DNA of 11,221 nt from positions 1 to 11,221 of the forward strand of contig CAZDHT010000182.1 in assembly GCA_964505325.1 (NCBI GenBank), read 5' to 3'. The notes beneath the pieces were generated by a model, which had not been told where the DNA came from, searched no databases, and was given only the letters and a program-made list of their open reading frames with translations. Every line of letters starts with the position of its first letter. The first letter of the stretch is position 1. Below are positions 1 to 6,536 of this stretch, in pieces. The position numbers and the translations under genes are program-made. The stretch is from CAZDHT01 sp964505325 (GTDB taxonomy: Bacteria; Planctomycetota; PUPC01).

Positions 1-2
1 GC

Positions 3-392
3 GTCTGCCACAACACGGCGTCCTCGGTGATCGAGTTCAACCTGTTCAATTGGAACCGCCACTCCATCGCCGGCACCGGACGGCCGGGTTGCGGGTACGT
101 CGCCCGGCACAACATCGAGTTGGGCGTATCGCTGAGTCATTGCTTCGATATGCACGGCGGACGCGATCGCAAGGACGGCACGAACATCGCGGGGACGACC
201 ATCGAGATATCCAACAACACGTTCCGAGCCCCGCAGACGCCGGTGGTCATTCGCGGTGTGCCGCAGGAGAAGTGCGAGGTCCACCACAACTGGTTCCTGG
301 GACACGGCACAGCGAGAGCGGCCGTCCGCGCCGAAGCGAAAACCACGGTCAAGGACAACGCCTACGGCGCGAAACCAACGGCGGCAAAGTAG
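3..392 (+). CDS. Right-handed parallel beta-helix protein, C-terminal part (5' end outside window)
   Basis: The frame is open from the left edge (it begins VCHNTASSVIEFN) to a TAG stop, so this is the last ~129 residues of a longer protein. A GTG at 27 is internal to the open frame and is not taken as the start. The sequence shows repeated beta-strand/turn units rich in Asn and His (IEFNLFNWNRHSIAG, IEISNNTFRAP, CEVHHNWFLGHG), the rung pattern of right-handed beta-helix proteins that often bind or cleave polysaccharides. The phrase TPVVIRGVPQ fits beta-helix proteins annotated in planctomycete-type genomes. Catalytic residues cannot be assigned from this piece, and any signal peptide lies outside the window. 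It runs towards the toxin-antitoxin pair but is separated from it by 290 bases with REP hairpins, so a shared operon is unlikely. Family call fairly sure; substrate unknown. Confidence 0.8.
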   Translation, partial: VCHNTASSVIEFNLFNWNRHSIAGTGRPGCGYVARHNIELGVSLSHCFDMHGGRDRKDGTNIAGTTIEISNNTFRAPQTPVVIRGVPQEKCEVHHNWFLGHGTARAAVRAEAKTTVKDNAYGAKPTAAK

Positions 393-501
393 CCCCGCAT
401 AGACGGAAAGTGTCGTCTATCTCTCGATGCGAACGCGAAGGGGAAAGGGAGTGGATATTTCCAGTCCGGGCTGTCGAAGCGCTTGTTCGGGCAGCTCTTG
501 A

Positions 502-562
502 GGTGGCACGGGCATCCTGCCCGTGTTCCGTGTTTCCGACACGGCCAAGATGGCCGTGCCAC
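502..562. repeat. Inverted pair of REP-like hairpins (BIME-type), GTGG foot
   Basis: Two hairpins face each other across a 14-base spacer (526-539). The first is GTGG (503-506) followed by stem CACGGGCA (507-514), loop TCC and stem TGCCCGTG (518-525). The second, read on the minus strand, is GTGG (562-559) with stem CACGGCCA/TGGCCGTG (540-547 and 551-558) and loop TCT. The stems are perfect over 8 bp. The copies differ by a G-C pair swapped to C-G in the stem plus one loop base, so the change is compensated. A GTRG-type foot beside a small hairpin is the known signature of REP sequences mobilised by RAYT transposases. The element lies 110 bases after the beta-helix stop and could protect that mRNA's 3' end; that role is inferred. 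Confidence 0.85.
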
Positions 563-602
563 GATTTGTGGGCGGTGACGGGCTTGAACAGGGGCGGGCG
601 GG

Positions 603-633
603 TTTCCCCGCGTTCAGCGTATGCACGGGGAAA
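603..633. repeat. Inverted repeat upstream of the toxin-antitoxin pair
   Basis: A perfect 8-bp inverted repeat, TTTCCCCG (603-610) and CGGGGAAA (626-633), encloses a 15-base centre. It lies 10 bases upstream of the predicted -35 box, so it could be an operator bound by the ribbon-helix-helix antitoxin, since such antitoxins usually repress their own promoter at palindromic sites. No T-run follows it on either strand, which argues against an intrinsic terminator. The rest of the 393-683 spacer, apart from the REP pair and the promoter, shows nothing recognisable. The operator role is an inference. Confidence 0.35.
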
Positions 634-642
634 GGGGAAGGC

Positions 643-671
643 TTGGCAACGTGCCCGCTTTGGGGTAGAAT
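643..671 (+). promoter_or_regulatory. Predicted sigma70-type promoter for the toxin-antitoxin pair
   Basis: TTGGCA (643-648) and TAGAAT (666-671) match the -35 and -10 consensus boxes at five of six bases each and are separated by exactly 17 bases. Transcription would begin near 678, only about six bases before the toxin ATG at 684. That would make the mRNA nearly leaderless and would exclude most of the GAGG (675-678) that otherwise looks like its ribosome site. Either this promoter gives a near-leaderless message or transcription starts elsewhere. Prediction by consensus only. Confidence 0.4.
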
Positions 672-683
672 AACGAGGTGGCG

Positions 684-962
684 ATGCACGAGATCATCTG
701 GCCCTAAGACCGGATCGAGCACATCGCCCGTCCCGGGGTAACTCCGGATGAGGTGGAGGAGGTCTGCTTCGGACGCCCGCTGGTTCTGCGTGGCAGGTCA
801 GACGGCAAGAACCCTGTGCACTACGTGCTCGGCCAGACCGCGGCGGGTCGCCACCTGCTCTGCGTCGTGATCGAGTTTCGGAACGGCAAGGCGTACCCTG
901 TCACCGCGCGTCCTATGACGGACAAGGAGAGGCGACGATACAGTCGATGGAGAAGAAAGTGA
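684..962 (+). pseudogene. BrnT/DUF4258-like toxin gene with in-frame TAA at codon 8
   Basis: Read from ATG 684 (GAGG at 675-678), the frame gives MHEIIWP, a TAA stop at 705-707, then DRIEHIARPGVTPDEVEEVC and onward to TGA at 960-962: 92 codons if the stop is read as an amino acid. Sequence on both sides of the stop belongs to one protein; the start (IIWP-x-DRIEHI), the RPLVLRGRS strand, the YVLGQTAAGRHL strand and the end (VTARPMTDKERRRY) match the size and pattern of small BrnT-like RelE-fold RNase toxins. Relatives usually carry an acidic residue at the stop position, so GAA to TAA is the simplest event. A GTG at 753 could restart translation but would lose about 23 N-terminal residues. The antitoxin start overlaps the end by 16 bases, the usual layout. 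Could also be a base-call error. Family fairly sure; inactivation depends on that base. Confidence 0.72.
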
Positions 963-1210
963 AAACGCAGAGGATCCCTCGAACTGATTCGATCGAGGAG
1001 CTAGCTCGGTTCTGGGACACACACGACCTAACAGACTTCGAAGCTGAGTTAACCGAAGTGTCCAAGCCGGTCTTTGAGCCTGAGACTTCCGTCAGGATTC
1101 ACCTGCCGCCCCAGGATGCCGAGGCCATCGAGAGAATCGCCAAGGCTAAGGGCGTGGCACCTCCTGAGTTGATCCGCGAGTGGATCCTGCAGAAGGTTCA
1201 CACCTCCTGA
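947..1210 (+). CDS. CopG/BrnA-type antitoxin (ribbon-helix-helix)
   Basis: An 87-residue protein that would bind and neutralise the upstream BrnT-like toxin and repress the shared promoter. Residues 14-37 (DSIEELARFWDTHDLTDFEAEL) match the N-terminal segment of CopG-type antitoxins (SIEELA-FWDTHD). Residues 47-84 form a ribbon-helix-helix: strand TSVRIHLPP, a helix from QDAEAIERIAKAKG and a second helix from PPELIREWILQKV. The ATG lies inside the last codons of the toxin frame, so the two are translationally coupled; GGAGAGG at 927-933 is 13 bases from the ATG, rather far, which also fits coupling. The frame is intact although the toxin carries a stop, the state expected when a toxin is lost first or when the antitoxin is kept to guard against other toxins. 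Ends 43 bases before a convergent gene. Confidence 0.8.
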   Translation: MEKKVKTQRIPRTDSIEELARFWDTHDLTDFEAELTEVSKPVFEPETSVRIHLPPQDAEAIERIAKAKGVAPPELIREWILQKVHTS

Positions 1211-1253
1211 TTCGCCGCGCCAGGGAACAGGGCCTCTTCGGCCGCCGGCTCGT

Positions 1254-4238
1254 TCACCGGCTGGCGACCCGCGAGATGGCCCAGTCGGCCTCGGCGCGGA
1301 GGTAGGGCAGGGGGTCGGACTTGGCCATCTTGCGGAGTGCGGGGAGCGCCTTCTTCGTGCCGGCGCGGCCGAGGCCGGCGGTCGCCGCCTGGCGGACCCA
1401 GCGCGATTTGTCCTTGAGTGCGATCAAAAGCCCGGGCTCGGCCTCGGGGCGTCCGCTCTCGGCGAGGCCCTTCGCCGCGAAGTAGCGCGTGTAGCGGTCT
1501 TTGCTCTTCAGCGCGGCGTTGAGCGCCGCGAAGCCCCTTGGTACGCCGGCCTTCGCCAGCGCCGCGGCAACCTTGACCTTCCCGCGCGGGCGGCAGTTTT
1601 TCAGTTGGGCAATCCCCTCGTCTGCTGCTTGGGCGCCACCGATGCGGACGAGCGCGGCAACCTCCTCGGCGAGCGTGTCCTTGGTGTCCTCTTTGCCGAT
1701 GGCCGCCCGCAGCGCGGGCAGCGCCGACGGATCGTTCCGGACCGCCAGCAACTCAGCGATCTTCGCGCGGCCGCGCCAATCGGCCTTCTTGAAGGCGGCC
1801 ACCAGCTCCACCGCCGGGCCCTCGTGCGCCAACAGTTCGAGGTACAAGCCCAGCGCCCAGTCCCGCTTCCCGATGGCCTTCTTTAGCTCCGCCCGCGCTT
1901 TGTCGCCGCCGAACGCCGCCAGCGCGCCGACCACGTAGTTACGCATCCACTCGTGCTCGCAGTTCCACATCACGTCGATGGCAGTCTCGATCGTCGGCTG
2001 CTTGTCCATCCGCTTGAGCGCCGCCCACATCGCCTTGATTTTCTTGAGGTCGCGGATCTCGCGGCGCTTTACCTTGGGCCGCTCGAGCATCAGCGGGTGC
2101 GGGCCGTCGGACGCGGGTGGCCGCTCCGCCCACTCCGCCGTCACCGACACGTTGCGCACCTTCCTGCCGCGGACGTTGAACGCGTAGCTCTGCGCCTTCG
2201 TGGTGACGACCTCGCTCCGACGGTGTTCCTTGTCATCGACCCGGTACACGTGCGTGACCTTGACGCCGCCCTTGGGGGCGCGGAGCGATCCGCCCTGGCA
2301 GCCCCACACCAGCCGCGCGATGAGCATCTTGCCGCTGCCGTAACGCGACCGCTTCATCTCGTACTTGACGAAGACGCGGTCGGCCGGCTTGCCGAGCTTG
2401 ATGACGTGGTTCGTCTCGAAGCACCAGTGGCCGAGGTAGGGCGCCTGGTCCGCCTCCCACAGCAGCGTCCAGTTCTTCGGCTTCCCGACGGCATAGTAGA
2501 TGCGGTACTCCTCCTCGTCGGAGATGCGCCAGGAGGCGCGGAACGCGCCGCCGACCTTCGCCCAGGCGATCTTGCGGCCCTTCGGGGCGGCCATCTCGTA
2601 GACCACGTGGCCCGTCTGGCCGACCTTCGTCGGCGAGAGCAGCGCATACGTGCCCGGCTGGATCTTCATGTTCCTCATTTCGTGAACGAGCCGCTCGTGC
2701 GCCGCCTTCTCCTTCCCCCCGCCATACTGGATCGTCTCGTCGAAGACGTCCGGGCCAGGCTCGAGGCTGACTGTCATCTCGTTCTTGCCGGGCCGCACCG
2801 CGGGCAGGACGGCCGCGTTCATCTGGCAGGCGGTGTCGATGCCGAAGTCCCGGATCTCCGCGTCCGACGCCTCGCGCGACGCATACAGCTCGAAGCGGAC
2901 GACGTAGGCGTAGCGGCCCTCGACCCACTTCGAGACGTCAACCGCGAAGTCGATTTCGCCGCTATGCGGCTGTGACCAGTGCGGCTTGAGCCGGGCCGCG
3001 CCGCCGTAGCCGCGTGTCCGCCAGACTTCCTTCCAGGTCGCGCCGTCGTCGATCGAGAGGAGAATCCGCACCTTGTCGTTCTGCGTGCGGCGGAAGCACG
3101 TGCCTGAGACGACCGCGGCGCCGGTGATCTCCGGCTTCTCGGCGGCGATGTCGCCGGGCCAGCCGACGATGACGTAGGGCAGCCGGACGCGGAATTCCGC
3201 GGTCGCCACTGCGCCCACCTTCGCCGGGCGGAACCCGGTACCGGAACGGTCGATGTTCTGCTCGGCAAGCACGCCGTCGGCGTAGTCCTTCGCGCCCTTG
3301 CGCAGGTCGGGCCGGTAGACCATCAGCCCGTTCGCGAACGTGAGCGGGTTGCCGTCCTCGTCACGCGGCGCTTCTTCGTACAGGTTGGCGTACTTGTCTT
3401 TCGGCCCCGCCCACGGGTCGCCGTAGCCGTTGCCCTTGTACTCCGACGTGTAGCCCGGATACCAGTGCCATTTGCCGACATTGTCCCAATTGCGGATGAA
3501 CCGCTCGCCGGGCCGCAGGCCCACGTTCATAGAGTGGGTGGTCCGGAACTTGTTGTGCTGGTAGTAGTGCTTGTCGTGGTTGAGCAGGTAGCCGGTGATG
3601 ACGTGCTTCTGTTCGTACGGCACGAGCGGCCGCTTGCCGGAGGGGAAGAACGGCTTGCTCGGCCCGGTAGGTTTGAGAACCAGGCTTCGTGCGTTGCCGC
3701 GGTAGTCTTCGAGCGAGGCGACGGTGCCGTCGGGCATCCGCGAGAAGCCGCGCTGCTCGTGGTCGAGCAGATGGTACTTGCCGTCGAAGTACGCCTCACC
3801 CAGCACGTGTCCGCCGATACCGCAGGAGCGCGCCTCGAGACCGGCTACCTCCCACAGCGCCTCGCCGAGCGCCCGGACGGCGAAGCAGTACGTATATCCG
3901 TACACGTTGAGCTGCTTGACCGCGTCGAAGACGACATCGGTCTCGTGCATCACCCGGCGGTGTTCCTTCGGGGCCGGCCAGTGGTAGGTGTGCTTCCAGC
4001 AGTAGCGCCAGACAGCGAGCGCCTTCTCTTCTTGGCTCATGCCCGGCTTGATGATCGACTGCACCACCGTCTCGGGCGTTGACGGATCGGGCGTATGAAT
4101 GCTGACGATCTTCGGACTCACGACGCGCACGGGACGTTCCTCCAGCATTTGACAGCCGGCCGACAGCAGCAGCGCCGCTGCCAGCGCGGCCTTTGTCGGG
4201 CGTTGGATGTTGGATGTTGAGCGTTGGAAGTCTTTCAC
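1254..4238 (-). CDS. Putative lipoprotein with transglutaminase-like domain and C-terminal HEAT repeats (protein A)
   Basis: A 994-residue protein from GTG 4238. Residues 1-29 are a lipoprotein signal: a basic start (QRSTSNIQRPTK), a hydrophobic AALAAALLL and the lipobox-like SAGC, with Cys29 as lipid anchor. Residues ~60-165 resemble the transglutaminase-like superfamily: Cys118 in YGYTYCFAVRALGE, His144 in GGHVLGEAYFDGKYH and Asp159 in LLDHE give the Cys-His-Asp order and spacing. Residues ~230-720 are beta-rich with no family I can name with certainty; SIDDGATWKEVW (395-406) resembles sialidase-type Asp-box strands. Residues ~755-994 hold HEAT-like helical repeats, e.g. LKDKSRWVRQAATAGLG, suggesting protein-protein contacts. 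The GTG overlaps the stop of the YetA-like gene upstream (GTGA), so coupling is likely. Residues 479-994 align with the partial gene at the right edge. The frame stays open to 5297, but that extension is a shadow of the neighbour. Peptidase, transglutaminase or inactive scaffold cannot be told apart. Confidence 0.8.
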   Translation of the reverse strand: MKDFQRSTSNIQRPTKAALAAALLLSAGCQMLEERPVRVVSPKIVSIHTPDPSTPETVVQSIIKPGMSQEEKALAVWRYCWKHTYHWPAPKEHRRVMHETDVVFDAVKQLNVYGYTYCFAVRALGEALWEVAGLEARSCGIGGHVLGEAYFDGKYHLLDHEQRGFSRMPDGTVASLEDYRGNARSLVLKPTGPSKPFFPSGKRPLVPYEQKHVITGYLLNHDKHYYQHNKFRTTHSMNVGLRPGERFIRNWDNVGKWHWYPGYTSEYKGNGYGDPWAGPKDKYANLYEEAPRDEDGNPLTFANGLMVYRPDLRKGAKDYADGVLAEQNIDRSGTGFRPAKVGAVATAEFRVRLPYVIVGWPGDIAAEKPEITGAAVVSGTCFRRTQNDKVRILLSIDDGATWKEVWRTRGYGGAARLKPHWSQPHSGEIDFAVDVSKWVEGRYAYVVRFELYASREASDAEIRDFGIDTACQMNAAVLPAVRPGKNEMTVSLEPGPDVFDETIQYGGGKEKAAHERLVHEMRNMKIQPGTYALLSPTKVGQTGHVVYEMAAPKGRKIAWAKVGGAFRASWRISDEEEYRIYYAVGKPKNWTLLWEADQAPYLGHWCFETNHVIKLGKPADRVFVKYEMKRSRYGSGKMLIARLVWGCQGGSLRAPKGGVKVTHVYRVDDKEHRRSEVVTTKAQSYAFNVRGRKVRNVSVTAEWAERPPASDGPHPLMLERPKVKRREIRDLKKIKAMWAALKRMDKQPTIETAIDVMWNCEHEWMRNYVVGALAAFGGDKARAELKKAIGKRDWALGLYLELLAHEGPAVELVAAFKKADWRGRAKIAELLAVRNDPSALPALRAAIGKEDTKDTLAEEVAALVRIGGAQAADEGIAQLKNCRPRGKVKVAAALAKAGVPRGFAALNAALKSKDRYTRYFAAKGLAESGRPEAEPGLLIALKDKSRWVRQAATAGLGRAGTKKALPALRKMAKSDPLPYLRAEADWAISRVASR
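4200..4228. repeat. Short tandem repeat of the TCCAACA type inside the start of gene A
   Basis: On the plus strand the units are GCGTTGGA, TGTTGGA, TGTTGA and GCGTTGGA; on the coding (minus) strand TCCAACGC, TCAACA, TCCAACA, TCCAACGC. The array starts 8 bases after the GTG start codon and encodes roughly residues 4-13 (FQRSTSNIQR) of the lipoprotein signal. I recognise this phrase as a dispersed intergenic repeat in planctomycete-like genomes, where it is often translated by mistake. Here no ATG, GTG or TTG lies in frame between it and the hydrophobic core, so it appears to be genuinely coding. Confidence 0.7.
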
Positions 4239-6490
4239 TGCTCCAGCAGGCACCCCGTCACGTTCGGCAGGTTGCGGAACATGTGGCCCATGTCCTTGCT
4301 GAGGTGGCCGGGCCGGCTCTTCCACATCAGCTTGAGCGCCAGGTCGCGGTACTTCGCCTCGCCGGTCTTCTGGTAGACGAGTGCGACAAAGAAGGCCAGG
4401 TTCGAGTAGCGCTGCTGGCCCGGGTTCGCGAGCAGCCAGTCGGCGGCGGTCTCCATTGCGGCGAGCACGTCTTTGTCGCCGCTCGCCTGGTAGTACTTGG
4501 CCCAGCCTTCCATGGCGATGCCGCAGGTGAAGTTGACGCGGTTCGCGTGCCAGCCGTTGTTCTGCTTCTGCCGCCCCATCTCGAGGTCGACGATTTCCCG
4601 AGCCTTCTTCAGGTACTTCGCGTCGCCGGTATGATAGTACCCGGCGACCAGTGTCGTGAGCCGGTGGCCGACGCGACGGCCGGACAGCCCGCCGAAGTTG
4701 TGCCGGTAGGCGTGGCCGAGCAGGTCCATCGCCACCTGGAGCGCCCGGCGGTCGCCGGTCAGGTAGTAGCGTTCCCACAGCGACTCGCTCTTGTGGTGGT
4801 CGAACGCGACGTTGACGATCGGCTCCTTGTGGTGCGGCGGGTCGAAGCCGACGTGGTTGGTTGCCGGGCAGCGCCGCGAGGCGCCGCCCTTGGGGAACTC
4901 TGGGTCCCAGTGGATGGTGTCGATGTCCATCAGGTGCCAGGTGTGGTGGACGAAGAAGTCGAAGTACTTCCGCTGGCCGGTCCGCGCAAAGTAGAGGCAG
5001 GCGATGTGCGGCAGGTCGTAGTAGTTGGCGTCCCAGGCGATGTCCCACGGCGAGCCCTTCGGCTCCTTCAGCCAGACCCAGTGGAGCGTGTCGCCGTAGG
5101 CGAGCCAGCCGTAGGCGTCCATGGTCACGCCGCGCTTCGTCCAGACGTCCCGCCGCGGGCCCATCAGCGCGTCGAACCAGCCGGAAACGCGCGCGTCGAA
5201 CTTCTTGAACTGCGCAGTTCCGTCCCCGGACAGCTCTGCGCCCGCGGGCGCAATCGACCCGAACGCACCGCTCTGGCAGTACCACTGTGGCTCGCATTGC
5301 ACGAAGAGCGGGCGCTGAAAGCCGACGAAGATATCCTGAAGCTTTTCCGGCTTCTCGTCCCGGTGGAACACCATGAGGATCTCATGTGTACGGGCCATGC
5401 CGGTGAAGAACTGGAGCGGCTTGCCGACGCTCTTCGGATAGAGCTCGATGTTGATCGTCCCGTCGCCCTTCACCTCGATGGCTTTCGGATGGGTCTGCCA
5501 GAAGGCGTAGACGCCGGCGGCCACCCCGCCACCCGCGCCAGACAGGTCCGCCCAGCCGAGGGTGAGCGGCTTGCCCTTCTTCGGGTTGCCGCCGCCCTTG
5601 GCGACGCCGCCGAACGCCCAGTGCTCCGAGTCCTTCACCAGCACGTTCGCCGAGTCGTTCGCCCCGAGCTTCCGGATGGTCGGCACCGCGTTCCCGCCGA
5701 GTGCGCAGGTCAACTCCTTCGGGTTCGCCAGCTTGAGCGAGAGCGAAAGGTCCTCAAACCGGTGCGAGATGTCGCGCCGCTTGCCGTACTTCTTGATGAC
5801 GGTCGTGATGATCTTGACCCGATTCGACTCGGCATAGAAGTGCATCCGGACCACGTAGTCGTATGCGGTCCGCCCGTTCGTCGCAGTGAGCTTCCCGCTG
5901 GCGCGCAGCGTCACCCGGAGCGGGTTCTTCTCTTCGACGACCACCTCGCCGTTCTTGTCGTTCGCACTGGTGTACCGGACGCCGCCAATGGTCATCGACA
6001 AGCCCTCTACACTTGCGAGGGACAACTTGCCACCGGCGGATCCGCCGGACAACGCGAGCCCCTTCTTCCGCGCCACCAGCCCCATCAGCCCGGTGCTGAC
6101 CCCGACGCTGTAGTTGTCCTGCATCACACGCAAAGGCAAGGCCGGGGCCGGGGACGCCCCCTCCGCTACCGTGAGACGAATTGCGCTGCGCGCGGCCATC
6201 GAGAGGCGGGTGTCCACCAGCGCCCAGCGGACAGACTTGTCGCCCGGCCAGCGGTTGGCAACGGTGAATGCGGCGGGGATCGGCTTGCCGTCCGGGCCTT
6301 TCAGGGCGAGTCCGTCGACATCCTTGAGCATCCCCTTGGGGAACGGTACCCCACAGGTGACCGGCTCGCCGTGCCGCGCGACACCGGCGTCTTCTTTGAC
6401 GGTCAGCTTGACGGGCAGCCCCGCGCCGATGCCGGGAGCGCATAGGACGGATAAGACGCATAGGACGGATAGAACGATGACGGCGCGCAT
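4235..6490 (-). CDS. Secreted PcRGLX/YetA-like protein (exo-rhamnogalacturonan lyase family)
   Basis: A 751-residue secreted protein. Start ATG 6490 is chosen because AGGAG (6497-6501) sits six bases upstream; an earlier in-frame ATG at 6529 would translate a short repeat. Residues 1-24 are a Sec signal peptide (MRAVIVLSVLCVLSVLCAPGI, cut after Ala23). Residues ~27-112 match the N-terminal RIFT-barrel of PcRGLX/YetA proteins: VKLTVKEDAGVARHGEPVTC, GVPFPKGML, SVRWALVDTRL. A central beta-sandwich runs ~125-370 and the C-terminal alpha/alpha toroid ~385-751, with repeated helix pairs ending YYLTGD, YYHTGDAKYL, YYQASGDKD and VYQKTGEAKY. PcRGLX is a fungal exo-rhamnogalacturonan lyase (family PL26); bacterial YetA relatives are poorly characterised, so lyase activity here is only suggested. 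The preceding gene is a paralog, 46 bases away; the stop overlaps the GTG of gene A. Family sure, reaction and substrate unsure. Confidence 0.88.
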   Translation of the reverse strand: MRAVIVLSVLCVLSVLCAPGIGAGLPVKLTVKEDAGVARHGEPVTCGVPFPKGMLKDVDGLALKGPDGKPIPAAFTVANRWPGDKSVRWALVDTRLSMAARSAIRLTVAEGASPAPALPLRVMQDNYSVGVSTGLMGLVARKKGLALSGGSAGGKLSLASVEGLSMTIGGVRYTSANDKNGEVVVEEKNPLRVTLRASGKLTATNGRTAYDYVVRMHFYAESNRVKIITTVIKKYGKRRDISHRFEDLSLSLKLANPKELTCALGGNAVPTIRKLGANDSANVLVKDSEHWAFGGVAKGGGNPKKGKPLTLGWADLSGAGGGVAAGVYAFWQTHPKAIEVKGDGTINIELYPKSVGKPLQFFTGMARTHEILMVFHRDEKPEKLQDIFVGFQRPLFVQCEPQWYCQSGAFGSIAPAGAELSGDGTAQFKKFDARVSGWFDALMGPRRDVWTKRGVTMDAYGWLAYGDTLHWVWLKEPKGSPWDIAWDANYYDLPHIACLYFARTGQRKYFDFFVHHTWHLMDIDTIHWDPEFPKGGASRRCPATNHVGFDPPHHKEPIVNVAFDHHKSESLWERYYLTGDRRALQVAMDLLGHAYRHNFGGLSGRRVGHRLTTLVAGYYHTGDAKYLKKAREIVDLEMGRQKQNNGWHANRVNFTCGIAMEGWAKYYQASGDKDVLAAMETAADWLLANPGQQRYSNLAFFVALVYQKTGEAKYRDLALKLMWKSRPGHLSKDMGHMFRNLPNVTGCLLEQ
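6439..6471. repeat. 18-bp-period duplication in the signal-peptide coding region
   Basis: CGCATAGGACGGATA occurs at 6439-6453 and again, identically, at 6457-6471, a period of 18 bases. On the coding strand it reads TATCCGTCCTATGCG twice and encodes VLSVLC VLSVLC, residues 6-17, the whole hydrophobic core of the signal peptide of the YetA-like protein. The TCCTATNCG phrase resembles dispersed repeats I associate with intergenic DNA of planctomycete-type genomes. Confidence 0.75.
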
Positions 6491-6500
6491 GACTGGCTCC

Positions 6501-6536
6501 TGACCCAATGACCAATGACCAGTGACCAATGACCAA
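6501..6536. repeat. Five-copy 7-bp tandem array (TGACCAA) between two YetA-like genes
   Basis: Five units lie end to end: TGACCCAA (6501-6508), TGACCAA (6509-6515), TGACCAG (6516-6522), TGACCAA (6523-6529) and TGACCAA (6530-6536). On the coding strand this is TTGGTCA repeated. The array begins directly after the TAA stop of the upstream YetA-like gene (6537-6539) and ends against the AGGAG ribosome site of the next gene (6497-6501), so it fills the whole junction. Length variation here would change the spacing between the two genes without touching either frame. Confidence 0.9.

Noticed and set aside
502..562. CRISPR-like repeat unit
   Set aside because: Only two inverted copies with a 14-base spacer and no direct repeat array or cas gene; the GTGG-footed hairpin pattern fits REP/BIME.
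417..722. Minus-strand 101-codon frame over the REP pair
   Set aside because: Its most distinctive piece (TGRMPVPPQ) is translation of the REP hairpin, a common spurious product in such genomes; there is no domain or ribosome site.
1211..1253. Possible bidirectional terminator between the convergent antitoxin and HEAT lipoprotein genes
   Set aside because: Only a 4-bp GGCC/GGCC stem (GGCCTCTTCGGCC) is visible and no T-run follows on either strand.
4239..5297. N-terminal extension of the minus-strand HEAT lipoprotein frame to 5297 (1347 codons in all)
   Set aside because: The added part is low-complexity Arg/Ala/Pro translation antiparallel or out of frame to the well-supported YetA-like gene; a lipoprotein signal begins exactly at GTG 4238.
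4193..6445. 750-codon plus-strand open frame opposite the YetA-like gene
   Set aside because: It is the antisense shadow of a high-GC coding region; the translation is Val/Arg/Leu-rich without any domain, while the minus strand has a signal peptide and family motifs.
6491..6529. Upstream ATG at 6529 as start of the first YetA-like gene
   Set aside because: It would translate the 7-bp array (MVTGHWSLG) in front of the signal peptide; ATG 6490 follows AGGAG.
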